Shown in pieces: positions 1 through 10,082 of a stretch of DNA of 64,000 bases. A program made the translations under genes and the position numbers. Where the stretch lies: the NCBI GenBank assembly GCA_020055645.1, contig CM034547.1, positions 3,658,001-3,722,000 on the forward strand, given 5' to 3'. Numbering within the stretch: position 1 is the first letter of the stretch; each line of letters begins with the position of its first letter. Below the pieces are notes generated by a model. That model made no database searches and was not told the DNA's origin. It was given only the letters and a program-made list of their open reading frames with translations. This stretch comes from Tomocerus qinae. Taxonomy: Eukaryota; Arthropoda; Collembola; Entomobryomorpha; Tomoceridae.

Positions 1-548
1 AAACTTCACACTCATCTCCAGTATCTTTCATTTTGCAAGGTCAGCATACATCTCTATATACAACAGTGTTGCTTCCCCTATATTATAGTAGTCCCAGAGA
101 AAATCGTTTTGCATAGGATTCTGCATTCATATTATTCATTTTGAGTCTCCTTATGGACTTGGATGTATAAACATTTTGGCTTTCTAAACTTTTGTAGTTT
201 AGACATTCTAAATGTGAAAACTTATAGCCATTTTAATAAATTTCAATTCATTTCAATAAATTAGAATAAAAGATCCTACTCCGAACCCAACTTTGTTTGG
301 CCTTCATGCATCAACCCACCACGATAAGTATTTATATCTGTTGGCCAGAGTTCGGGGACAGGTAGACACATCTGTGTCGCTCTATATTGACCACGGGAAA
401 CACCGTCCGTGAGGAAGTCGATGTTTTTATATAATTCCAGAGGTCAAATGCAGAATGTGCCTCTGCAGAGCGATTTCTCCGTGACCATAAGCTGAGTTGT
501 CACGGATGATTACTCGTTTCTTGTTCTATATTTATGGATGATTTGCAG

Positions 549-851
549 ACGCAGCTCCAGGAGCCGTCGAACATCAGGAAAGGGATCCGGCTGGTGAAGA
601 ATGCATTTACGCTCACAGCCATCTTCATCATTTTTCATCTGCCCATTGGAATTCTGTATTTCCCTATGGCGATTCCCAAGCAGGTTTTATCCGAACGAAT
701 ACTCTCCTATCTTCCTCTCTACAGAGACTACATCTACATCATCGGATATTTGCATGGAGCTTTGTACTCCGTGATGATATTCATGACAAGCAGCGAACTG
801 AGAGAACATCTTTATAATTGCTTTTCCAGGCCTTGTTGTTTCAGTAACTAA
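549..851 (+). CDS. C-terminal exon of a class A GPCR-like receptor (partial)
   Basis: This reads as the last exon of a seven-transmembrane receptor. It opens after the acceptor TTTGCAG at 542-548 in phase 0 and runs 100 codons to a TAA. The first ~20 residues are polar and basic (QEPSNIRKGIRLVKNAF), like the end of a third cytoplasmic loop. Two hydrophobic stretches follow: LTAIFIIFHLPIGILYF (helix VI-like, with a Pro) and YIYIIGYLHGALYSVMIF (helix VII-like, in the place of NPxxY). A short cytoplasmic tail holds two cysteines, CC, a possible palmitoylation site. Upstream exons are not recognisable in bases 1-548 and probably lie outside the window. The ligand cannot be inferred; a peptide or orphan receptor is a guess. 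Confidence 0.6.
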   Translation, partial: TQLQEPSNIRKGIRLVKNAFTLTAIFIIFHLPIGILYFPMAIPKQVLSERILSYLPLYRDYIYIIGYLHGALYSVMIFMTSSELREHLYNCFSRPCCFSN

Positions 852-2449
852 AACATCCATTTCTCTGAATTAGTCTGTTTCTATTTTAGTCATTGCAGAA
901 TTACTTTTGGTGATGCACTAAGTACCTACTCTACTAATTATAATATTTCTCCATTATTGTTGTTTATATTCAATATAGCTAAGAGTATATTTTTTGTATC
1001 TCAAGGATGTATATATTTATGAACAAATATTTAGTAATTGTAACTTCGTACCTGATATTAATTTTAATACACGTTATTATAATTGCTGAAACCTACAATC
1101 TAATACCTAATAATATTATTATGTGAAATGAAATAGTTATATAATAAATATATCCTAATGAATTTTTGTCGCTGTTTTGGTGCGCTGTCTTAAATAAATT
1201 CGTGGATCCATACATGCCTACCTCTAATGTAGGTAGTTTAACTTATTTTCACTATTTTTACTAGCTTTCCTTTCACACAAAAGACAAAAACAGATGAAAA
1301 GCTCTTTTCTTTATGTACTGCCTTATAGAAACGTAACTTTTCTTAAGTTGGCTATTACTTTCTTTCTTTTTGTAACTACAAACACGGCATATTAAAGCCT
1401 TATTACATTGTTTTATGATACATTATGGCAATCTTAAGCTTACAGACTTCGACACCATCTGCCATTACAAAAACTGTCACGTACAAGCCATACATAACAC
1501 GTATAGCAACGTTCTGCCACTGAAACGAAATAATTTTCATACTGCTACTGAATAATATCATGAATCAGGAAAATTGCATCCAAAACGCACCCAATGCAGG
1601 TTTATAATTCACATGACTGAACTCTACGGCTCAGTTTTTTGGGAATGATGAAGCATCAGTTACTATGTACCACAATTCTACACACAATTTCATGGTAATG
1701 AAATTCTGACCACCATAATAAAGCCATATAAAACCTTTCTCAAGGCTCTAGAGACACTCATCCGATTGATACTGCTCAGAATTGACGTTTTCTGAAAAAC
1801 TGCTAGAAAATAGGTGCTAGTACAGGAAAATTATTCCTTGACATGACAAAAAGCATTTTGATTGGAATAAATTCATATTGCATAGGTATAAAATGAAATG
1901 TAGCTAAAATACTTACCACTTTTGCAAGAAGCGTTAATATTCTCATTTTATTTACCCACTGCCCACTACTACTACTAAATAAAAGCATTAAACATCATTC
2001 CCACTGCACACCCAATGATTACGCCAAAATAAACATAATTCTGCCCACGATTCTTCCTCCATTGCTTATATATCTTTCCTAAAAAATCGAATTTTTATTA
2101 GCGATTTCGTACCCTTACTGTTTTAAGTCGCAAGGCAGCTGCCTTGTAGAAAGATTCTGTGCATTTGGGCGTCCTTCGTCTCACTAGACCACCCAATTCG
2201 TATACAATACCTTCTTTAATACCTTATTGTACATTTTCGCATGAGGATGTGCACAAATCTGGTATACTGTTATATATCTGTAAAAACATAATGCAGAATA
2301 AAAATGCCACATTTCAGTAAATAGTTTACAAGTTTGACCTTATAATAAGTATCTATAGCTTAAATAAATACTACATAATAATAAGTATTTGATGAATATT
2401 TTTATGCGTTGTAACGTTAGTCTACTTCATTCAAGGATTAAAAATGAGT
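852..2449. other. Intergenic stretch, no gene recognised
   Basis: AT-rich sequence with no convincing coding exon on either strand. A short minus-strand stretch near 1917-1960 starts MRILTLLAK before a possible donor (GTGGTAAGTA). I could not attach it to any downstream exon. Confidence 0.5.
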
Positions 2450-2455
2450 TTTATT
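2450..2455 (-). terminator. Poly(A) signal AATAAA of the Ser/Asn-rich gene
   Basis: AATAAA on the minus strand, about 55 bases past the stop codon at 2507-2509. A second AATAAA overlaps the last codons. Confidence 0.5.
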
Positions 2456-2506
2456 TCGAGGAAGAATACGAAACCTATGAAAGTTTTTACTAAGTTCATT
2501 GAACAC

Positions 2507-3957
2507 TTATCCTTTATTGACGATTGTAAGTTTATTTTTTGATTTTGAAGGCTTTTTGTGTTTTTTGCCGGAGCCATCACTAAAAGTTTCACTTTCGCTG
2601 GCAGCTCCAAAGTTGTTAGAAGAGTCAAATTCCACTTTCTCCATTTGGCTGGAAGAATCGGTGCCGGAGCTGCTGGAGCTTGACTTGGACTTAGAATTGC
2701 TAGTGGAACTGTTAGAGCTTGGTGTAGACTTAGAATTGCTAGTGGAACTGCTAGAGCTTGATGTAGACTTAGAATTGCTAGTAGAACTGCTAGAGCTTGG
2801 TGTAGACTTAGAACCGCTAGTAGAACTGCTCCCGCTTTTGGTTTTAGTAGAGCCGCCCGAAGCGTCGAAACTGCTACTTGATGAATCTTGCTGAGAACTT
2901 TGGGAAGAGTGGGAAGAACTGCTGGACGAACTTTGGGAATAGCTGCTTGAGGATTCTTTTTGGGAGGAACTACTTGAAGATTCTTTTTGGGAAGAACTGC
3001 TTGAAGATTCTTTTTGGGAGGAACTGCTTGAAGATTCTTTTTGGGAGGAACTACTTGAAGATTCTTGGTTTGAAGAACTACTTGAAGCATCCTGTTTGGA
3101 ACTCTGCTGTAGATTCTTGGATGAGGTATTAGAAGCGTCATTTGAAGATTGTGAATCGGAAGAACCTGAAGAGTCCTGATTTGATCTTGAGGAATCTTGC
3201 TGAGTATTTTGCGAAGAACTTGATCCCCATTTTTGATTGGAATTCTGATTTGATTTTTGATTTGAATTTTGGTTGGAATTCTGGTTTGAATTTTGATTGG
3301 AAGTTTGATTTGAATTTTGGTTGGAATTCTGATTTGATTTTTGATTGGAATTTTGATTTGAATTTTGGTTGAAATTCTGGTTTGAATTTTGATTGGAATT
3401 TTGGTTGAAATTCTGATTTGAATTTTGGTTGGAATTCTGGTTTGAATTTTGGTTGGAATTCTGGTTTGAATTTTGGTTGGAATTCTGGTTTGAATTTTGA
3501 AACGAAGTGCCTTGAGCTTGCTGACTGAACATGTTATTGCTTGCTCCATAGGATGAATCCTTTTTATTTTTGTTACCTGAAGAAGAACTGCCACTTTTGA
3601 ACATGTCACCAAGTGCCTTTAAAGGGTCTTTGGTTCCATTATTGTTGGTTCCAACATTCTTTCCCGCATTACTCTGTAGCCACGAGCTTCCCCCTGACGA
3701 AGAACTTCCCCCAGACCAAGAACTGCCCCCAGAAGACGAACTGCCCCCAGACGATGAGTCACCACCTTTGATGCAATCTGGATCATCATCGTCTCCAAGA
3801 ATAGCATCTAAGTGGTTTGGATCGCTGGGATTCGATGGGGCACCTTTAGGTTTACAGTTCCTGCCCGTGCTGCCACCGCTTTGATTTTCCCATGGCTTGC
3901 TATTCACAATATGGTCCACACCGTTCAGTTTGTCTGCTCCAAAAGTACTGAAACCGG
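2507..3957 (-). CDS. Low-complexity Ser/Asn/Gln-rich protein, probable structural or adhesive protein (5' exon missing)
   Basis: A single long exon of ~483 codons begins after the acceptor GATGTTGCAG in phase 1, as in the neighbouring secreted genes. The first ~60 residues are ordinary sequence with two cysteines and an acidic patch (GDDDDPDC). Next come Gly/Ser blocks (GGSSSSGGSSW), about 80 residues of Asn/Gln/Ser repeat (QNSNQNSN, about 24 bp per unit), four copies of a 9-residue Ser-rich unit (27 bp, SSSSSSQKE), and three copies of a 13-residue unit (39 bp, ending in TSNSKSTP). The tail is basic (GKKHKKPSKSKNK). The composition resembles silk, glue or cuticle-associated proteins, but no known family is recognised. 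No first exon or signal peptide was found with confidence upstream. Ala and Val are rare, so a globular enzyme is unlikely. Confidence 0.65.
3231..3500 (-). repeat. Tandem repeat encoding Asn/Gln/Ser units
   Basis: Imperfect repeats of a TTTGAATTTTGGTTGGAATT-type unit, coding on the minus strand for alternating N-Q-N-S. The units are multiples of 3 bp, so long open frames appear on both strands. Only the Ser/Asn frame continues into non-repetitive sequence at both ends. Confidence 0.7.
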
Positions 3958-4780
3958 CTGCAACATCAATCAACCCTTCTTTAGATTAGTTTCAAAGGCA
4001 GGTCTACTATTAGAACAGTCGAGAATTTATATCGATGGAATGTTTATGCATTTAGGGAGACCTTACAATATTATGTCAATATTTTTGAAATACAATTTCA
4101 ATATCACTACATTTTTATAGATTTTTCAAATGGGGAATACAATTATATAATTAAAATTGACCTGTTTATTGCGTATTAAAAAATATATTTACGCAGCAAG
4201 TCCTTTAGTATGTTGGTAATTTATTATATGCTATTCTGTATTCTATAAATAAGAAGAGTTTTCTAAAATTTCTGAAATACGAAACTGGACCAAGACAGTT
4301 GAATGCTTCGAATTTTTAGTCCACAAAACATTACACACTTAGAATAGGTTCCACGTACAAAGATACAACACTATTATTTCGCTTTATTGCAATGATATAA
4401 ATGCTAAGAAAAAATACTTCATTGATAACACTGCACAATGCTTTCAAAGCCTATAATTATGTTCAGGAACTGATATTAAAGGAGATAAAAATTATATTTT
4501 TATAATTTGTATCGAGTGTGTTACATAATGCGAACATGTTGAAAATAATATGCATTCTAGTACTTGGCAGGGGGCAAGTGTAAATCACATGGATGTGATG
4601 GCGATGATGGTATGGTGGGTGTGGGTGATAACTGTTGATACTCTGTATGGTAAATGTAATTCTTTTATTCTCCATGCAATAAGTACAGAATGTAAAAGGT
4701 GACTTATAATATTTTATTACTCCACTAACTTACAAAGTTGACACTAAAATTATTCAAGTCATTTATCGCCAATGAATATA
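3958..4780. other. Intergenic stretch between two minus-strand genes
   Basis: AT-rich, no clear exon. The first exon of the Ser/Asn-rich gene may lie here. A minus-strand run starting at about 4555 (MHIIFNMFAL, then GTAACA in the right phase) is a weak candidate. Confidence 0.3.
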
Positions 4781-4786
4781 TTTATT
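4781..4786 (-). terminator. Poly(A) signal AATAAA of the repeated-exon basic gene
   Basis: AATAAA on the minus strand, 6 bases past the stop codon at 4793-4795. It supports the placement of the terminal exon. Confidence 0.55.
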
Positions 4787-4792
4787 TGTAAT

Positions 4793-6467
4793 TCAAAAAT
4801 ATTGACTAATGGTCAATGATGTGAGGCCTCCAGGTGGAAAGTCCAGTTTTTTAGGAGGGCCAGTAAATAATTCTTGGCAATAGTTATCAACCTATTATAT
4901 ATTATATATTATAGTAGCAATAATTACCTAAACCAAGAAATACACAAAAAATTGTGCACTTTGACAATTTTTTTAGGCTGGACACACTGGTGGAAAGTGA
5001 TTACAAGGGTGGAGAAAACTTGAAATTAACTTACCTAATTTTTCCACGTCGCCCAACCCTCGACCCAATTCTACTGGGGCTGCTGGGTCCGCATTGACTT
5101 TTGCAATTAGGGCTTTTGCTTTTGGTTTAGGCTTTTTAACTATAGCACAGATTAACATTTTAATTTATTATTGTACCATGAGGATATAAAATTTATTTTA
5201 TTTAAGGCCCGTTCTCACCGATTTCTTCGCTGCTGCTACTGTCGCTTGATATTTTTTTAAGCTTGCCTTTCCTTGCCTGAAGAGCTAAATATATTTAAAC
5301 TGTAAGACCTTCGAATCTAAACTGTCTACAAGTGTGTGTATATCAGAACCATTCAGAACTAGGACGTAAATCGTAGCATAATTCCATGATTTGAACTTAC
5401 GTTGAACACGCTGCTTGAGCTTACGAATTATGGGTTTCACCGTCACCCAATCTTCTCCGCCAGAAACGGTTTGTGGTGGTAAACTCCCGTCTGCCGCTCT
5501 TCCGCTTCCTACAATATTTGTGTACAGTACCGTTTTTTTACCTTGAATTTTCGGGTCCGCAATGGTGAACTCAACCAAAGGCACCTCTTCGTCGCTATTC
5601 TCCTTGGACTTCGTGATCTTATGTAATTTCCTGTGCTTAGGCGCTGAAACAATAAAGAGAACACATAAAATATTACATGGCAATTAAGCGACTTTGTTGC
5701 CTCAGTAGGATGCCATACTGCTAAGTACTATCAACTACCACCGAATCTCAACAGGTTGACGACTTTTATCTCAATTCAAGTTTTCCAGCTTACACTGAGT
5801 GCGAGGACGGAGTTTGCGAATTACGGGGGCAGGGGCGGGCGGCTCAGTAGCCCAAACCCACTTATTATAATTTGGGTCTGCAGTACTTCCACTTCCGAAT
5901 AGAGTTTTTCCTTGATGGCGAAGGCGGAGTGCTGCTCTGGGGACATATTCCTCACTGCTACTTACATACTCTTGCACCTTCCTGTGTTTATGACCTAGTA
6001 AAATGTTATTAAATGTTTAAAAATCTAAAGTTCATGCTTTTAAAAACTCCAAATATAAAAATTTCGAATTTTCTATTTTTATATTTTTAAAATCTCATAA
6101 AAAGAAATTTTTTTCTCAAATTACCAAAACATTTCGCGTTCGTGTGATTTTATATAATTTTTAAGCAATTTTGTCTCATTATCGACAATAAGAGCCAAAA
6201 ATATTTTCGCGTGTTTGGTTCGGTATCAAAGCGAGCTACTCTGGCTGGCCGAACCGGATATGAGCAAGTGTGGTTTATAAGCAATGTAGACGGAGGAATA
6301 ATTTTAAAATATTTAATAAAAATCGGTCTTATTGCCTTGAGCCCGACTGGGAAGTGTGCGAATTATAGGTGTTTGGCTAGCAGCTGCTTTTCCTCTTGGG
6401 TAGTCGTAGTCATCGTATTCATGGTGTCTGTGCTTGTGTCTCCTAGAACTCCGCTTTACTCTCAAAC
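4793..6467 (-). CDS. Repeated-exon basic protein of the P-I-I-R cluster (signal exon not assigned)
   Basis: Six exons, all joined in phase 1: 6467-6336, 5994-5794, 5643-5401, 5284-5219, 5139-5035 and 4872-4793 (stop TGA). Three or four exons are diverged copies of one module. Each starts with a basic His/Lys/Arg cluster (RRHKHRHHEYDD, GHKHRKVQEYVSSSEE, PKHRKLHKITKS), passes through acidic or Gly/Ser sequence (GSGSTADPNYNKW) and ends in a P-(I/V)-I-R motif (TPIIRTLPSRAQ, APVIRKLRPRTQ, KPIIRKLKQRVQ). The tail is Pro/Lys-rich. The first exon listed needs a GC donor (CTCAAG|GCAATA); the phase fits exactly. The last acceptor (GCCAAG) is weak. The signal-peptide exon at 8319-8373 has the right phase to be the missing start. 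No known family is recognised. The protein is likely secreted, basic and disordered. Confidence 0.55.
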
Positions 6468-7207
6468 CTATAGTATACATAATAAGCATACTTTAAAAAG
6501 AAAATAGTTGTGGACATAATATTTTAGATTTCTATAATATTTGAATGGACAAGGCCGGGAAACAGCATTCACGTTGGAGTGCTCCATTTGGGGAGCTGAA
6601 AATATACTTTCAATACACCAGAGGTTACCCAGCCACATTGGCTTGGTGGAGCACAGAGTCGTCTGACTAATCAATGTGTGCTTCCACTGCCAGTTCGAAT
6701 CTTTGGCTGGGTGAAATGGCAGAGTGGTCTTTGTTGGGCTAAGTTTTCCGACAAAAATCCCAAAACAGTAACTCGAAATGACTTCTCGGGTATTAATTAA
6801 CACTAATAATGAGAAAGTTGGTAATTGGCCCGTAAATAAGTCCTGCGCCCAGTACTGTCACTCTGTAGGGAGGTAGTACATATACATATAACATACATAC
6901 CTACACATAAATATTAAATATAATTAAAAAATTGCATACATTACTTGCGCATGCGTGCTAACAAAGTTCATCTAATTCATACGATTCATCTGACTGAGCC
7001 ATAGCCAGAAGGGAATGTATCAAGCATATTTTCTGTTACTTTTCCAGTTACTCCCCAAAAATATTTCTGGCTATGGCCCTGTTCGCTTTAATGCGTACTG
7101 GAACTAAGGTAGAACGGTTACAACCGACGTATGCATTCAAAGATCAAAGCAGGTGTCAAATTGCGTTATACTGTATAAATGATGGTTTCCTAATTCTAAG
7201 GCCGTAA
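6468..7207. other. Intergenic or intronic stretch
   Basis: No supported exon. Minus-strand sequence around 6520-6800 is open but has no splice or family evidence. Confidence 0.35.
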
Positions 7208-7484
7208 CCGGGGCTGCAATTTCTTCACGGAGTCGCTGAGGACCTCCAGGTTGGGCGCTCGGCGCCCTGAGCGCTCTAATAACACTAATTTTGGCGCCGA
7301 AGGCGCCCAAAAACCAATATTTGGTAGCCCCAAGCGCCCAAAACAGATATAATATTTGGTAGCCACAAGCACCCAAAAACTGATATTTTTGTGGGTCAAG
7401 GACTAGATCTGCCCAAAGTATGCTTTGGGCGCCCAGGTCGCCTATGCGCCCCTCCGGGCGCCCAAAGAAGAAATTACAGCCCGG
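7208..7484. mobile_element. GC-rich inverted-repeat element
   Basis: A GC-rich island of ~277 bp in AT-rich surroundings. Its ends form an imperfect 18-19 bp inverted repeat: CCGGGGCTGCAATTTCTTC at 7208-7226 and GAAGAAATTACAGCCCGG at 7467-7484. Inside are many copies of GCGCCCAAAA/TTTGGGCGCC. It looks like a non-autonomous DNA element. No target duplication was established. Confidence 0.5.
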
Positions 7485-8145
7485 CCATAATATGGCTGCT
7501 TTTGTAATTCTCTTTATTTTGAAGCTGTCTGACAGTTTTTATAAAATTGATGACGTTTGTAATAACCAAAATCGATACTGATTGGTTTGGGTTTTCGAGC
7601 ATCTCATATGTTAGCATAAAAGTTGACATCCTAGCTCAATTTTGATACCTGAAACAATTATTTAGTGTTCTTATTATGGTCATCACGATACTATTTATAT
7701 TATCGAAATTTAGCCGTTTAGGCTGGGTTATCAAAGTTCAAAAGGTGGAAAGTTAAAGAAAAATTTAAAAAATCCGCCATATCCTTAAAACGGAGAGTTT
7801 TTTGAAAGAATGTCTCCGAAAAAGGGTTTCTTTAACAGTAATTTCAGCCCCCAACCAAAAGTTTTTTAGCAAACCTTCAACGTATTATAGTTAGTTATGT
7901 ATTTTCTAATGTAGGCATCTCAATTTTCAAAAATAACATCAACATTTGATCAACGTATTCTTTCGATTGTCTAGCAGTAGGAATTAAGAAAGCTAATGGT
8001 TAAGTGTCAGCAGGGTAAGAGCAGTATTTTTACTGATTTGGTTATTGTGCACCTGTATAATGTGGACACTCTAATAAAGCTAATATGAATATGAATCTTG
8101 AAAAATGGGGAGCATAAACATCATGGGACAAAAAAGGAATATTTA
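7485..8145. other. Intergenic stretch
   Basis: No gene, RNA or strong repeat recognised. Confidence 0.4.
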
Positions 8146-8373
8146 TTAGTATTTGTATATTGCACCTGATTCAGCTCCAGGCTCATAGTCGTCATACGAG
8201 TTTACTTCCTCAAAAGCAGAATATATTTCTAAAAGAAATCAAAATATTATTTCACCCTGGCCCTGCCCTGTAGTAAATGGGAGGAGTATATTATTTTCTT
8301 CGTACTAGACTTACATACCTGCTCTGACTACCCAAGAAAAGGTTAAAACTAAAATGAATTGCACAATTTTCAT
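8146..8373 (-). CDS. Tiny secreted peptide gene (45 aa, two exons)
   Basis: Exon 1 (8373-8319) encodes MKIVQFILVLTFSWVVRA, a textbook signal peptide, and ends in phase 1 at CAG|GTATGTAAG. Exon 2 (8228-8146) begins after TTCTTTTAG, continues EIYSAFEEVNSYDDYEPGA and ends at TAA. The mature peptide would be ~27 residues, acidic and Tyr-rich, with no cysteine. The product may be a secreted short peptide. Alternatively exon 2 is an alternative last exon, and exon 1 is also the signal exon of the basic repeated-exon gene downstream (4793-6467), because the phase is the same. It has the same architecture (signal exon, phase 1 intron) as the other minus-strand genes of this cluster. No family is recognised. 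Confidence 0.5.
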
Positions 8374-10082
8374 TTTAAATTAGCAGGCAAACAGATATCT
8401 CTGGAATAATTTAACCATCAAAAGGAGATTGAGAATTGAAAAAGTCAATGAACCTTCTGTAAAAACCAGGAAATGACAAATGCATATAGACTGTAGGCTG
8501 AGCATTTTTCTCCACTTACTTGGTTAACGAACTTAATTTGGATGACATTAATTAAAATAGCAGTTAATTGATTATTGTACTTCACTATAGGATGAGGGCG
8601 TGGTTTTGAAAATAACAATTTCTACCTTGCTACTGCATATTGATTGATGCTATTTATTTACTTCGGTTAGTGCATGCATTCTTTAAGTAGAAATTCATAC
8701 TAACTAACTACGTTCCATGCAAGTATAGAGAAACTAGTTTAGGGAAGGGCTGTCATATAAACCTTGAGACTAAAAATTTCCTTTATTTTTATTAAACGGG
8801 CCAAAAATAGCCTAAAAATGGCAGATAATCGCTTAAATTATACTGAAGCGCGAAATTTTTTTTGCCATTTGAGAAAAAATTTCCTTTTCTTGGATGGGGA
8901 GAAGGGTGGTCTTCAACCCTTACAGCCCCCCTCAATACGCCCTTTCAACGTTCCTAACTTAAATATAAAGCATTTACCAAGCCACCAATTCAATAAGAAC
9001 GATTTTTGAAATATTCGAAATATCACAGTTTTATTATTTCGAGATATGCCGCAGTTTAGGGGTAGGGGCACCGCCCCCAAAAAAATAAAGAACTTTTTGC
9101 CTAAAAACGTAAAAAATGTCTAAACCTTCTAAAAATTCAATAACAGTACTTGTGGTCTACATGTACTGTTATTGATATTACACAATACAATATTACATAA
9201 AGCAGTCAATTCTGCTACTGTGTATTCACGCAAGTTAATATGACAATAAGATTGGAGAATAATAGAAAACGGTTGAAGTAAGGCAGTGGTTGCACAAACA
9301 CCTACCAATGTTATTGTTTTAATTAGGTTAGGTTTGGTACCTCGAAAGTGGGTCCTAGTATGCCCTGTGTATTTCATGGCGCGATTTTTAGAATGTGCAG
9401 CCAATGTATTACTTCAACCTAGAAAACAGATAAGAAAACAATAGACGACTTCGAGGTTGAATGAACTGCTCATCCTCAATCCTATCTCTATTTTCAACCT
9501 TGAACTAGATGTCACCTTTGCTCACTCAACCGCGAACTCGGTTTTCTAATGTCATTGCCAAAACTTGCGTGAATTAGTAGTACTGGTACTGGTAGCAAAT
9601 CATTAGATAATTTTGTGACGCGATTTGTGATTTAGGGCTATAATATTAAAGCTTTCTCCATTAAAAGATATTGAAGGATAATTGAAAATGCCTTCTACAA
9701 AACTCATTGTGCGTATGCATGACATGGTGATTGGTGAGGGCCAAGATTTGAAGCGTTACCTACAACTAAACGTACATACTCCAAGGCATAATATATACAT
9801 AAATATTGATAAATGTATTCAGTATTTTCCATTTGGTATTAAATTCATTGGTTTATTACACATTTAACTAGCCAAAACCAAACTAGTAATACTTAGCAGC
9901 GCAAGTACGCTAGAAACAGTCAAACAAGAACAGGTAATGGTAATAGGTTTTGATCGTTCAATGAAGTGAATGAAAAATTGTAAAATGGTGCATGTTAAAA
10001 TAAATATATTTTTATGTAACAATGATCTAAAATATTTCATCTATGTCCAATGCCCAACCCATAAGTACAACTCTATCTTGAA
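8374..10082. other. Intergenic stretch with degenerate repeat sequence
   Basis: No supported exon. Sequence at ~8770-9120 (GCGCGAAATTTTTTTTGCC, GAGAAAAAATTTCC, GGCACCGCCCCCAAAAAAATAAAG) resembles the interior of the MITE at 49764-49940 and of the inverted-repeat element at 10871-11034, so it is probably old element debris. Confidence 0.4.

Noticed and set aside
2431-3612. Minus-strand 393-codon Ile/Pro/Lys-rich frame and plus-strand Leu/Glu frames over the same repeats
   Set aside because: Alternative frames of the Ser/Asn repeats, without splice or sequence support outside the repeat.
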